A stretch of 64,000 bases of DNA, from assembly GCF_019703515.2 (NCBI RefSeq), contig NC_059362.1, forward strand, positions 45,413,826 through 45,477,825, in the 5' to 3' direction. Shown here piece after piece: positions 20,646 to 29,508 of this stretch. The translations under genes and the position numbers were made by a program. Origin of the DNA: Myxocyprinus asiaticus. Lineage: Eukaryota; Chordata; Actinopteri; Cypriniformes; Catostomidae. A model generated the notes under the pieces. That model did no database searches and was not told the DNA's origin. It saw nothing but the letters and a program-made list of their open reading frames with translations. Every line of letters starts with the position of its first letter. Position 1 is the first letter of the stretch.

Positions 20646-22161
20646 CAAGGTCAGATCAAAGTCTTAGTCTGACCCAATTGTGAGAAAGTTTATGCTTCGG
20701 TGTGGGAGCTGCACATCATGGTCAGGTTTGATTGTAAGCATATTGTGGCATCATTGCAAAATCTCACCCTTCAACACAAGTGGTTTGAAAAAGCTACAAT
20801 TTTACAAATAATTGACTTTTATTATGTCTAAATATGTATATACAATGCATACCTTAATAATGTCTAGAAATTAAGTTTGTTACAACATTAGCTTATAGAG
20901 ATCAGCCAATGCATGGAGCACTGAAGCCATCTACTGGTCATAGTTATGTTATGCAATGTTATTTTTATTCATGCACATGTCACTAGAAACCCCAAATGCA
21001 TGACAAATGTTGATGTTTTGACAATCTTTCAATTAACTGAAATTAAAGTTGTTATTGAAGTGAACATAAAAATGTGCTTATTTTATATGAACATTAATGG
21101 AGTAATTGGGTAATTTAGTGGTAACCCCAAAAGAAATGCATAACATTAGTCTTCACTTTAATGAAGATTTAAGACACATGTGATGTTTCGGGTCAAATTT
21201 GACCTGAGAAGATGGAACGGGGTTCTCTATTGATAAAGTGCAGAAGGGTTAAACACTAAAGCACCACCTAAGAAAAACATACAGCTCTGTATCAGACAAA
21301 CAGGCCGACAAAGACAGACAGATAGATTGAAAGATAATAAACAGACAGACAGACCAATAGACAGATAGATAGACACCTTATTGTCCGTCACTGTCCACAG
21401 TCCAGCTTCATTTTGTTTGAACACACAGTGATTTCTGGATATCATCAGTGGACAGCTGACCGACAGAATCTGATAGGTCACATTCAGACCACGACCAATT
21501 GAAACCTGATCAAAACAGAGAAAGCACAGTCAATAATTAATATATTCACCTTATAACATCAAGTAAATAGTATGTGCAAACACAAAAACCTGTGAAAAAC
21601 TTGTTTCTGTAATTGCTGTCAACTTACTTTGAGTGTAAATAACAATATTGACACATTCACTTCAATTTGAGTATACATTAACAACTAATTCACACAGAAA
21701 ATTGAATTAAATGAGAATATAAAGTTTTTTGTATACATCACCAATGATAGTCAGTGTTGTTTTTATTTGGAATGTAACCAACGCCACAAACAGATAGCTT
21801 AATTTTAGGCCCAGAACTATTTATGTATAATATCTGCATGTAAAATCCAGTCTCTTATCATAATAAAACACATAAAGTAAATGCAGTGTATTCTGCAGAC
21901 CTCTGAATCTTCGAACAGTTGCAGCCAGTCACAATCTCTCCCCACTCGCTGTAAACACCAGATATCATCCTTTGCAGAACACTCTTCCTCGGTGTTTAAG
22001 GACGGAGGTACTTCATTCTTTTCCATCATTTCTGCGCCATTAATTACGTTTAAACTAAAGTGTTTATTGTTGTGTGTGTTTTTTCCGCCATATCTCGTCA
22101 TGAAGCTGCCAAAGAGTTTTTCCACAAGAGCACAGCGCTTCGACTCTACGGTCCTGTTCAT
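11626..22161 (-). CDS. rnf8: E3 ubiquitin-protein ligase RNF8 (8 coding exons)
   Basis: Coding exons, in transcript order: 22161-21901, 21505-21377, 20277-19591, 15306-15244, 15154-15065, 14961-14854, 14452-14248, 11819-11626. All introns are GT-AG, the phases agree, and the product is 578 residues (human RNF8 is 485). Residues about 68-160 form an FHA domain (SIGRG, SRNHC, SLNGVWVNG) that binds phosphothreonine, in the family on MDC1 at DNA breaks. Residues about 275-435 are charged and Gln-rich coiled coil. The RING is C3HC4: C437, C440, C452, H454, C457, C460, C471, C474. With Ubc13 the family ubiquitylates H1/H2A-type histones in the nucleus and recruits RNF168 and repair factors. The last exon adds an acidic Ser-rich tail (515-578) with AVVVIPDDSSSSD and eight Glu encoded by a (CTC)n repeat on the plus strand. 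Reading through the exon-7 donor would instead end after ERCVTFTLSRV, close to the human C-terminus. The start is the first ATG of an open frame next to CCAAT boxes. Introns hold many transposons. Confidence 0.95.
11935..12111. mobile_element. Tc1 right-end fragment (Tdr1/Sleeping Beauty-type terminus)
   Basis: Read on the minus strand the end is CAGTTTAAGTCAGAAGTTTA then CATACACTTAGGTTGAAGTC, the typical terminal repeat of cyprinid and salmonid Tc1 elements of the Tdr1/Tss group. Inward sequence ACAAAGTAGATGTCCTAAAC agrees. Only this end is present, in the last intron of rnf8. Confidence 0.75.
12162..12234. repeat. Perfect 16-bp inverted repeat hairpin
   Basis: TGCGATATGGCCCTAC (12162-12177) and its exact reverse complement GTAGGGCCATATCGCA (12219-12234) enclose a 41-base loop rich in CpG. 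It lies in the last rnf8 intron within sequence that resembles a dispersed repeat. Confidence 0.8.
12373..12437 (+). repeat. (TG)n(AG)n compound microsatellite
   Basis: An uninterrupted TG run of about 18 units passes directly into an AG run of about 14 units, within the last intron of rnf8. Confidence 0.95.
12970..13832. mobile_element. Non-autonomous hAT-like element
   Basis: The left end is TAGGGGTGTAA, which fits the hAT terminal pattern YARNG. The interior has repeated TATCGTA/TATTGTATCGT motifs at both sides, and the right end (…TTTGCCTA) is followed by ATATATAC, against ATATATAT in front (7 of 8 bases). The flank is simple (AT)n sequence, so the target duplication is weak evidence. 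No transposase frame. Confidence 0.45.
13850..14030. repeat. DNA-transposon terminal fragment
   Basis: ACAGCTCTGGAAAAAATTAA followed by GACACCACTGC resembles a common teleost Tc1/mariner terminus next to a TA. Only one end is visible, inside the last rnf8 intron. Confidence 0.45.
15368..15540 (+). repeat. Dispersed repeat A, most complete copy
   Basis: Runs from AAAGGAATATTCCAGGTTTA through CTCATCCCTCCTTTTCATTG to CAATGGAAGTCAATGGGGTC. It lies in rnf8 intron 3. Other copies: 6022-6120, 11020-11180, 18560-18716. Confidence 0.8.
15588..16600. mobile_element. hAT-like element split by repeat B
   Basis: TAGAGGTCGAC (15588 on) is the same terminus as the element at 19041-19496, followed by GGTGGTGGAAAAGGCTGATA and AACCAATCGACC. 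The copy is interrupted by repeat B (15810-16142). Related sequence resumes near 16340 (CGCATTTTTCTTTGCACGCC) and continues to TTTTTGCCGATAACCGG (about 16545-16565). The right boundary is not clear. A third, partial relative is at 17940-18070. Confidence 0.45.
15810..16142 (+). repeat. Dispersed repeat B, copy 2
   Basis: Same orientation and content as 8768-9113 (AAAGGTGCTGTAAGCGATTT, AACATGGCATAAAAATGGCA, CAAAATGATTGACAGGCAGA), nested in a hAT-like element within rnf8 intron 3. Confidence 0.8.
17112..17165 (+). mobile_element. Fragment of internally deleted Tc1
   Basis: AACAGATAATTGGAAAAGAG followed by TGTCATGGATCTTAACCC matches 44308-44347 almost base for base. That includes the abnormal junction where the middle of the transposase, between the first catalytic region and the DLNPIE region, is missing. 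Confidence 0.65.
17215..17330 (+). repeat. Complex (CA)n/(TACA)n microsatellite
   Basis: A CA run, then TA-rich sequence, then a TACA (CATA) tetranucleotide run, then another CA run, directly abutting the Tc1-type MITE at 17334. Open frames here only translate the repeat. Confidence 0.95.
17334..17841 (-). mobile_element. Internally deleted Tc1-like element (508 bp)
   Basis: The ends CTGTGCAAAAGTTTTAGGCA (left) and its inverted counterpart ending CTTTTGCACAG (right) flank 508 bp. TA precedes the left end (17332-17333). On the minus strand the interior keeps only the C-terminus of a Tc1 transposase (CPGVPRRIGAVLKAKGGHTEY-like residues with stops, around 17560-17470) and an N-terminal-side remnant. 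It is a non-autonomous derivative in rnf8 intron 3. Confidence 0.75.
17940..18070. repeat. Fragment shared with the split hAT-like copy
   Basis: GGTACATAACACGGGACTTT and TAAACAAGCCCGAAACACAT correspond to 15692-15745 in the same orientation. Confidence 0.6.
18430..18535 (-). repeat. Terminal fragment of the GTTCACCCAAAAAT MITE family
   Basis: Ends …GATTTTCATTTTTGGGTGAACTAGCCCTTTAAA, related to the right terminus of the long-TIR element at 48662-49257 and to 35558-35660. Confidence 0.6.
18560..18716 (-). repeat. Dispersed repeat A, copy on minus strand
   Basis: GCCCCATTCACTTCCATTGT to CCGAATATTCCTTTAAA is the inverse of 15368-15540, in the same intron. Confidence 0.75.
19041..19496. mobile_element. 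Non-autonomous hAT-like element (456 bp)
   Basis: The left terminus is TAGAGGACGACCGATA and the right terminus read inward on the other strand is TAGAGGCAGGCCGATA. Both fit the hAT pattern YARNG. The flanks ATCTCAAT (19033-19040) and ATCTCAAA (19497-19504) agree at 7 of 8 positions, the usual hAT target-duplication length. The interior is AT-rich with CGATA motifs and is non-coding. It lies in rnf8 intron 3, 94 bp downstream (in transcript direction) of exon 3. Confidence 0.7.
20418..20643 (+). repeat. Two (CA)n microsatellites
   Basis: Pure CA runs at 20418-20454 and 20599-20643 in rnf8 intron 2. The palindrome at 20501-20516 lies between them. Confidence 0.95.
20501..21204. repeat. Pair of GGTCAAATTTGACC palindromes
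   Basis: GGGTCAAATTTGACCC (20501-20516) is a perfect 16-bp palindrome. GGGTCAAATTTGACC recurs at 21190-21204. They may mark the two ends of an old element of about 0.75 kb in rnf8 intron 2, but outer boundaries are not clear. Confidence 0.5.
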
Positions 22162-22188
22162 GTCATGTGACGCTCACTGGAGTCTCTG

Positions 22189-22223
22189 ATTGGCTGCTGG
22201 CTGTCGGGGTGGAAGATAATTGG
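22189..22223 (-). promoter_or_regulatory. rnf8 proximal promoter, two CCAAT boxes
   Basis: On the minus strand CCAAT occurs at 22193-22189 and 22223-22219, 28 and 58 bases upstream of the rnf8 start codon. A CATGTGA E-box-like site (22163-22169) lies between them and the ATG. No TATA box is seen. This looks like a TATA-less housekeeping promoter, but the transcription start is not determinable. Confidence 0.5.
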
Positions 22224-23578
22224 CTGCATGGCTGTAGCGTTGAAGTACTGACGAACTTGTGGCCCAGAGAGCCGAATCTTACATTAAAACACCTTCAAAT
22301 CCCAGGAAGGGTTTTTTAAAATTTACACTAAATCGTATAGTGGATTTAATATATTAAAACCTGCTAAACAAATGGAAATCCGCCTCATCGATCAGTAAAA
22401 AAATATTTTGTGAAACATTATTATCCAGTAAGCACAAACGACTGTGATTGGACCATCTTGAACTGCGCTGAGAAAAGTAACACTTATCACGTGAAAGCGC
22501 CGTTCATTTGCTCCCTCAGCAGCGTTCTCGATATTTAATTTACAACCAAATAATGACACTGACAAACTTCAACCCTTGTCGATCATTTTGGCTGTGTTAA
22601 TGCCAACGGCATACATTTAGCCAAAGGTGTGTATTTTTGGGGGAATGTTGATATTTCAACCTCAGTTCCTAAAATACATCTATAATACACTGTGTACACA
22701 AAATAGTTACACTCAGGACCTTCAGGACAAAAATATCCCCATTGAAACCCATTAAAACTGCAATATTTGATCCCAGTGCCATTAAAGCATAAAATCATGA
22801 ATTTATTATGCTTTCATTCCGGAGCCCTGGCTTCAAAATGTAAATTGATTATATTGTCCACCAGATGGCTCCATTTTTCTCATGTTTAGCCTATGGAGCA
22901 AATACATGCTTTTCCCCTATTTTCTGTTTGCTGTATTATAGAGCACTGCAGGCCAGTTGAATAAATGATGCGGCTAAAATTGTGTGGGTGTGTTGGTATG
23001 GATGTCAGAGTGTGTTTTGAATGTGTGTTTTGAGAAATGTGTGTGTGTGTGTGTGTGTAAAAATCAGCAGTGGCATTACATAAACAAACTGGCATTTAAA
23101 GGGTTAAAATCCTGAAAATGAATGAATATTTTGTAGTTATGATCAGGACTGATGTTGGTTAAAAAATTAACTAATTGGAAGTGGAAAATAATATTAATAT
23201 ATAATATAATTATGCCAGTTTTTTGACGCAGACATTTTTGTCCTCTAAGGACCTCTCAGTAACTTTTTTTTAAATTGATGCACAAGGGTTAATAGACACT
23301 GAATGGAAAACATACACTAAGGAGTTAAAATAGGACAAGTATTATTTAATCCCACTGTACCTAACCAACTACAGGCTACGTCTATGCCGCTAAGGCCCTC
23401 CTAGGAACGATTTTTTTGTCCCTATACTAAGCGTATTATTTATTTCTTGCATTTTATCTTTCTTTCATTACGGTCAAATGGTAATAAATAGTTATGTAAT
23501 ACTTTATCATGATACAAATAATAATAATCAGTTATCAAAACATTCCATATTATTTAAATGGTTTTTGATGAGCGGAAA

Positions 23579-23580
<2 letters not shown>
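22224..23580. other. Region between rnf8 and next repeat cluster
   Basis: No coding signal. It contains a CACGTG site (22489-22494) and a (TG)n tract (23039-23059). The block 22570-23300 (with AAGGGTTAAAATCCTGAAAA and similar) looks like degenerate repeat. Confidence 0.4.
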
Positions 23581-23582
<2 letters not shown>

Positions 23583-23639
<57 letters not shown>

Positions 23640-23640
23640 T
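23583..23640 (+). repeat. (TA)n(TTA)n microsatellite
   Basis: A TA run of about 14 units passes into about nine TTA units just left of the hairpin-ended element. Confidence 0.95.
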
Positions 23641-23822
23641 TTATTTTTTTTATGCACTTTGTGATTGTGATTTGTTTTTATTTTATTAGGTTGGCTTGAA
23701 AGAGCCAACCTACTGATCTACTATTTAAACTTAATATTATTATTCTTCTGAGACTGAAATTTCTAACACTAACTCCTCCTAGAGCTTTCAAGCTACATGC
23801 ACCAAACTCAGAAAAATACCCT

Positions 23823-24535
23823 AGCAACCAAGTAATAAAATACATATCTCTGCACCAGATCATCGTAGAGATTTCTGGTTTCATTCATTTGACTCAGGGT
23901 AGCAAGGAGCCTTTTGAGTATCACCTTGGTAACTTCCTAGCAACCAGATGGGGTTACCCTAGCAACCAAGTAACAAATCACATATCTCTGCACCAGAACA
24001 TTGTAGACACTTCCGGTTTCATTCATTTGACTCAGGGTAGCAAGGAGCCTTTTGAGTATCACCTTGCTAACTTCCTAGCAACCAGATGGGGTTACCCTAG
24101 CAACCAAGTAACAAATCACATATCTCTGCACCAGATCATCGTAGAGACTTCCGGTTTCATTCATTTGACTCAGGGTAGCAAGGAGCCTTTTGAGTATCAC
24201 CTTGGTAACTTCCTAGCAACCAGATGGGGGTTACCTTAGCAACCAAGTAACAAAACACATATCTCTGCACCGGAACATTGTAGAGACTTCCGGTTTCATT
24301 CATTTGACTCAGGGTAGCAAGGAGCCTTTTCAGTATCACCTTGGTAATTGCCTAGCAACCAGATGGGGTTACCCTACCACCCAAATAAAAAAAAATCACA
24401 TATCTCTGCACCAGAACATCGAAGAGACTTCCGGTTTAGCTCATTTGACTCAGACTAGCAATGTTGTTAGTATCATCCTGGTAACTGCCTAGCAACCAAA
24501 TGGGATCACCCTAGCAACCTAGTAGTCTATCTATC
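23823..24535 (+). repeat. 138-bp minisatellite, five units
   Basis: The units start at about 23823, 23961, 24099, 24238 and 24375, each beginning AGCAACCAAGTAA(T/C)AAA and containing ATATCTCTGCACCAGA, TTCATTTGACTCAGGGTAGC and AAGGAGCCTTTTGAGTATCA. The first units are about 90-97% alike and the last is more decayed. Because 138 is 46 x 3, one frame stays open over three units (HLTQGSKEPFEYHLGNF-type peptide). There is no start context or other evidence of translation. Confidence 0.9.
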
Positions 24536-24540
24536 TTTAT

Positions 24541-24541
24541 T

Positions 24542-24571
<30 letters not shown>
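24541..24571 (+). repeat. (TATC)n microsatellite
   Basis: About seven TATC units next to the end of the minisatellite. Confidence 0.95.
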
Positions 24572-24573
<2 letters not shown>

Positions 24574-24871
24574 AAACCAGGCTTTTTCAAGCTAAAATTT
24601 GTCCACAAACTTTTGTATCTATTTTTATATTGCCATTTCTTATTATTGAATGGTTTTGCAGGATCCAGTGACCTCTAGTAGAAAGAGGGCAGTGTACACA
24701 TTTACATTAGTGATTCATTACTGAAATTTCTTAAACATGTGTCTACTCAGCATTTATATTTAAAACATTGCAACACTTGATTAAACGTGGCCTGTCTTTA
24801 CTGACTAGGACCTTGATGGCCATTTTAAAGTTTTAATTTGCATGTGAATAAGTCACATACCTGTCTTTCTA

Positions 24872-25088
24872 CACTCAAAAAATAATGATTATAAGAATTA
24901 CACATTTCAATTTCATTACAAAATTCCATCAAATTGAATTGTGTAATTTTTAACTAACTAAAATTAATAAAACTCAATATATTAAATTTTTTATTTGCAT
25001 TATTTTGTTAAAAATTACTCAATTCAATTTGATGGAATTTTGTTATGAAATTGAAATGTGGAAATCTTAGAAAATATTTTTTTTGAGC
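24872..25088. mobile_element. Palindromic MITE
   Basis: The left arm CACTCAAAAAATAATGATTA continues into TTTCAATTTCATTACAAAAT, TCCATCAAATTGAATTG. The right arm is its inverted form (CAATTTGATGGAATTTTG, TTATGAAATTGAAATG, ending TTTTTTTTGAGCAT). Arms of about 80 bp leave only a short centre. A diverged relative is at 40922-41141. Confidence 0.75.
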
Positions 25089-25090
25089 AT

Positions 25091-26169
25091 AGGGTAAAAC
25101 CAGAGACTATTTTGCCCGAGACGGTGCACTAGAATTAAAACGAAAACTACTTGAAAACTACTTTTTAAAAACAGAGACACAACACAGAATATATTATACA
25201 CACAATATATTATTTACAACCTCCAGTTTTAAAATGCCAAGTTAACAAATTATGTTTGAGAAACACACACACAAATAACATCAACAAAGGTTTAAAAATC
25301 ACTCCACCCCTTTAAAATTCCCCAAATCAGAAATAGTTTCAACAAGTATGCATGTTAACAGATTAGATATTTTTGCTTGAAGAACAGAGTTTGTCCAGAG
25401 TTAGAAAGTTGTGATTCAGTTTACACTCCATATAATGTCTTTGGCTCAATGTTTAAAGAACAAGTATGAATATGGCTTTTAGTGATACCTTCATAAATGA
25501 AGGAAAAACAAACTTTCTTTCCATATAGGCTTACAGTATCTTACCCGTACAAAAACAACAACAATTATAAGAGCAAGAAATCTCTCAAACAGACACTTTC
25601 ACACATACAATTATCTCTAGTCAAAATACAATAAATAAATATTTAAGATCAAGTTTGGCAACTCATTTGAGCTTGTCAGCTTTTCCTCCCTAAAGATATA
25701 ACGGAAATCACAAGGAGGAAACAGACTTTCCTTCCTATCACACACACACACAGAAGGTCAGTTGTAAAAATCAAAAGGTCAAAGGTGAATATCTTTGGCT
25801 GTACTTTAAGGCTGTAAAGAAAATATTCAACCACAATTCTACCATCACAGGAATGAAAAGTTAATTGTTTTACTGTGACCTTGACTTCCACCACAATGAG
25901 CTTTGCATTTTACAAAACAAATTGTCTCTTGCAGACAATTCAAAAGAATTATGGTAGCAGGGTAGCAAAAATGCTAATTCTACTAATAGCCATATGCAAA
26001 TTACACATTTTGTTTGTGTAAATTAAGGCACATTCCAACTTGAGTATACACATTCACAAAAATATGACCCAACATTAAAAAAAAACAGTATGCAAAACAA
26101 CCCAACAATAAAAAGATATTGCATTTAGGAAATGGCAAGAACAGAAGACAGAAGGAATGTTACAGTGTT
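25091..26169. other. AT-rich intergenic DNA downstream of mgat2
   Basis: No gene seen. Parts (25100-25500) could belong to the mgat2 3' UTR if it is very long, but nothing in the sequence shows this. Confidence 0.35.
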
Positions 26170-27190
26170 ACATTGTCATTAAATGTGTTCATAATGGGAC
26201 TTTGCTACTAAAGGAGTAAAACAAGGGGACTTTGTGATTTGTTATTAAATTATAATAAAACAAGACAAAAATAACTGTTAAATTAGATGCAATGCATAAA
26301 ATGCATGCATGTTTATGCGAAGTTTTACAAAAGTATTTAGGATTTTGTCACTATAACTGGACTTTGCTACTAAAGGGGCAAAACATGGGAAATTTGTGAT
26401 TTGTCATTAAATTAAAATGAAACAAATAGAATTGTTAAAATGGATGCAATGCATAAAATGCATGCATATTTTTGCAGAATTTTACAAAAAACATTTAGGA
26501 TTTTATGACTAAATGAGTTCATAACTAGACTTTTCTACTAAAGGAGCAAAACAAACACCAATGTGGATGTTGTTCAAGAAAAATGTACGGTTTGTTATAA
26601 AATCAGATTGAAACAAGACAAAAAGAATTGTTAAAATGGATGCAATTTATAAAATGCATTCATGCTTTTGCGGAATATCACAAAAACATTTAATATTTTG
26701 ATGCTTAATTTGTCCATGAATGGATTTTGCTTCAAAACGTGCAAAACAAACATGGTAAATTTGCTATTCTTTAATAAATTATAATGAAACAAGACAAAAA
26801 GAATGAATAAACTGGATGCAATGCATAAAATGCATGCATGTTTTTATAAAAATTTACAAAAGTATTTAGGATTTTGTCACTATAACTGGACTTTGCTTCT
26901 TAAGTAGAAAAACAAGGGGACTTTGTGATTTGTTATAAAATTATAATAAAACAATAAAAAAAATTTAAAGGATGCAATGCATAAAATGCATTCATGCTTT
27001 TGCAGAATTTTACAAAAACATTTAGTATTTTGATGCTTAATGTGTCCATAAATGGATTTTGCTTCAAAACGTGCAAAACAAACATGGTAAATTTGCCATT
27101 TGTTAAAAAATTATAATAAAACAAGACAAAAAGAATTGTTAAAATGGATGCAATGCATAAAATGCATGCATGTTTATATTGCAAGGTAAA
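26170..27190 (-). repeat. Tandem array of ~170-bp diverged units
   Basis: The landmark GATGCAATGCATAAAATGCA recurs at about 26287, 26451, 26638 (altered), 26815, 26973 and 27147, so spacing is about 158-188 bp. Each unit also has GGACTTTGCTACTAAAGG or GGATTTTGCTTCAAAACG, and TTTACAAAA(A)CATTTAG. The array ends about 215 bp past the mgat2 stop and probably overlaps its 3' UTR. Confidence 0.85.
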
Positions 27191-27405
27191 CCCAAGTCAA
27201 GTGGAATTCTAAGCATGTCGAAGACAAACCAAAGTAAAAAAACAAAACGTTGTGGCCTCCTGGATACAGTTTGTTCTGCACACACATGTGCAAATATACA
27301 CAGTATTTTATAACTCATTTTCCTATTTTTGGTGAAAGCAACACCTTTAACCTGCATACATGTTACCCTGATATTCTGCATGGCACTTGTGGCTTCAATG
27401 AAAAC

Positions 27406-28644
27406 TCAGAGTCGAGCGGCATAGTTGATACAAAGCGTGTGGTCACGAACGTCGCCCCAGCCCCCGTTTTTCATGTGGGGTTGATGCTCCACGGGTCCAT
27501 GATCTGTCAGGGTCAGTATCGGAGGGAAAAGCGCAGCTTGGGCTTCTTTAAGCGCTGCGTCCACCCTCTCCTGAACCATTTCATGCTTGCAGTTGTCCTG
27601 GTGCAGGCCACAATCTCCTGTGTGAAGAACTCGGCTTCCACAAGCCACTAGAACTTTAAGGGGTTTGGAGATGCACGTACCAGACAGGTTCTGGAGGGTC
27701 CAATCCCAGTTATAATCATCGAAAGTGCAGAACTCATTGTTGCATCCCATTAGTTTGTAGTACAGCTCTCTAGAAATGCCCATTCCTATGTTGTGTTTGG
27801 TCGACAGCCATCCTGAAGTCTCTGTTTTGGTGGAAAGCTCTTGAAAGCCAGACAAACCGTCATGGTTTCCCAATGCGAGGATGTCGCAGTCCCCGCAGCT
27901 GGTTTTCCTGAGTTCAGTCATAGATTTGAAGTAGTGATGGAAATCTGGGAGAAGGTAGTTGTCTTCCTCAATGAACACAACATATCCGTTGTATCCCAGA
28001 AGAACCCGGACTCGTTCGAACACGAAATGCAGCTTCCACCACCAGTGGTGTTTGGTTTGTGTGATGGGAGCTTCCCTGTAATGTCCATAAGAGTCCGGGT
28101 GTTCTGCATTCAAGCAGCCCCGTTTAATCGCATCTTCTTTAGATATGTCTCTCGGACAATCCTGAGGATCTTGTCCTGGAAATTCATTTGGATACAGCTG
28201 TATGCTGTAGGGGAAATATATCTGCAGAACCTTGCAGAACGAGATTCCCTTGACCATATCAGAAATTCCCTCTGAGAAATAGTCGTGACTGAATATCAGA
28301 AGTATGTTTTGCACTCCAACTACTTTCTCAAGGGACTGTATGAGCATTTGAAGGTAAGCCGGTCTATTGTGGACTTGAACAACAATAACCAGCTCCGGTT
28401 CCAATGGAAACTTCTCTCCATTCTGAATGAACTGTCTGTAGTTGCTGTCATAAACAGACTTCCTCATACTCAATATGGACCCATACTCAAATTTACCCAA
28501 AACAACAGGCTGGGTACTCTCTTTAACAGTCTCTTCGACATTTCCTTCATCTCCAGTCCCACGTTTGGAATAAAATAACACTATAAATACAATTAAGATG
28601 ACGAGGAACACAATAACGTTCTTCTTCAATAGTCGGAATCTCAT
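27406..28644 (-). CDS. mgat2: Alpha-1,6-mannosyl-glycoprotein 2-beta-GlcNAc-transferase (GlcNAc-TII)
   Basis: This is a single uninterrupted exon of 412 codons, as in other vertebrate MGAT2 genes (human 447 residues). The enzyme, family GT16, adds the second-arm beta-1,2-GlcNAc to the alpha-1,6 mannose of N-glycans in the medial Golgi, the step that commits to complex glycans. The protein is type II: a short basic cytoplasmic tail (MRFRLLKKN), one membrane segment (about 10-26, VIVFLVILIVFIVLFYS), a stem to about residue 80, then the catalytic domain. Typical segments are VHNRPAYLQ (91-99), the acidic metal-binding triad in FIEEDNYLLP (226-228), HNIGMGISR (284-292), FDDYNWDW (308-315) and HTGDCGLH (341-348), with several spaced cysteines. 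The ATG at 28644 has A at -3 and an in-frame stop four codons upstream, so the start is firm. A 71-codon upstream ORF overlaps it. The gene lies between two tandem-repeat arrays. Confidence 0.97.
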   Translation of the reverse strand: MRFRLLKKNVIVFLVILIVFIVLFYSKRGTGDEGNVEETVKESTQPVVLGKFEYGSILSMRKSVYDSNYRQFIQNGEKFPLEPELVIVVQVHNRPAYLQMLIQSLEKVVGVQNILLIFSHDYFSEGISDMVKGISFCKVLQIYFPYSIQLYPNEFPGQDPQDCPRDISKEDAIKRGCLNAEHPDSYGHYREAPITQTKHHWWWKLHFVFERVRVLLGYNGYVVFIEEDNYLLPDFHHYFKSMTELRKTSCGDCDILALGNHDGLSGFQELSTKTETSGWLSTKHNIGMGISRELYYKLMGCNNEFCTFDDYNWDWTLQNLSGTCISKPLKVLVACGSRVLHTGDCGLHQDNCKHEMVQERVDAALKEAQAALFPPILTLTDHGPVEHQPHMKNGGWGDVRDHTLCINYAARL

Positions 28645-28762
28645 TTTTAAACTTCAATGCACCATGGAAAACCAAACTCTGGGTTATATTATGTTTTGTG
28701 TGCTGTTCTAGCTCCGTTGTGGGCATAATCAGGGCATATCCACGTCGGATCCCTCTGAACAT
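28547..28762 (-). CDS. Upstream ORF overlapping the mgat2 start
   Basis: The first ATG after the predicted 5'-UTR splice acceptor is at 28762. It opens a 71-codon frame that runs past the mgat2 ATG (28644) in another frame and stops at 28547. Its context is poor (T at -3, T at +4), whereas the mgat2 ATG has A at -3, so leaky scanning would be needed to reach the main frame. It is probably regulatory rather than a source of a functional peptide. Confidence 0.35.
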   Translation of the reverse strand: MFRGIRRGYALIMPTTELEQHTKHNITQSLVFHGALKFKNEIPTIEEERYCVPRHLNCIYSVILFQTWDWR

Positions 28763-28781
28763 TCAGGTGAAACACGAACAC

Positions 28782-28901
28782 CTGTCGAGAGAAGTTGATC
28801 AGTGAGTTTTTCGATATTAAATGTCGCGCGAGAGCGCAAAACAGACCATGGTAAGAGTTTAATGCGAATATCGCTGTTCAATTAAAGTGTGAACTACTCA
28901 C
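28782..28901 (-). other. Probable 120-bp 5'-UTR intron of mgat2
   Basis: On the minus strand a strong donor, TCTGG|GTGAGT (exon end 28902), and an acceptor after a pyrimidine-rich run, CTTCTCTCGACAG|GTGTT (exon resumes 28781), enclose 120 bp. Both lie upstream of the mgat2 ATG in a region with several CpGs. A small intron in the 5' UTR is inferred from these signals alone. Confidence 0.45.
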
Positions 28902-29159
28902 CCAGATAAAGTGTCATGTGCAACAAAGTTGAAACCAGGAAGAGAAAGTGTTTTGAGAATGAGGAGGTCGTTACTGCTGACGTGTACTTACAGCCAACAG
29001 GAACACAGCAGCGCTCCTCCTTACTGACACAGAACAGATCCACAAATAAAATATTACTAAAATATTATTTCTAAATATATAATTCGCAGATATATTCTCC
29101 TATATTTATAATATTGACATATTAAAATTGTAAAAAAATTATACTTATAAGTTATATGA

Positions 29160-29402
29160 TTTTAATATTATATTGTATTATTAATAGAAATATTAATAAT
29201 AATATTAATGTTATATTTTCATATATCTAGATTAAATTTAGGCCTATATAGCTATATGTGTGTAATTAATTTGATTACTATTTATTAACAATAATAAAAA
29301 TATTTTAGATTACTTGTAAATATTAATATTTGTAATTAATTTGTTTTAATTTTAATAGTAATTACTATTCACAAATAATTTATGAATACATCTATATATA
29401 CA

Positions 29403-29472
<70 letters not shown>

Positions 29473-29475
29473 TCA

Positions 29476-29508
<33 letters not shown>

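Larger units (their letters stand above)
23688..24595 (+). mobile_element. Hairpin-ended element with internal minisatellite, copy 1
   Basis: The left end folds into an 8-bp stem: GGTTGGCT (23689-23696), loop TGAAAG, AGCCAACC (23703-23710). The following 100 bp (CTACTATTTAAACTTAATAT, ATTCTTCTGAGACTG, TAACACTAACT, TTTCAAGCTAC) match the minus strand of 45324-45200, the end of copy 2. The right end carries CAGGCTTTTTCAAGCT (24579-24594), an inverted relative of the left end. The interior is a 138-bp minisatellite plus a (TATC)n run. Class uncertain: foldback, MITE or Helitron-like. Confidence 0.6.

Noticed and set aside
23823..24535. CRISPR-like array
   Set aside because: The repeats are contiguous 138-bp units without unique spacers, in a vertebrate genome: a minisatellite.
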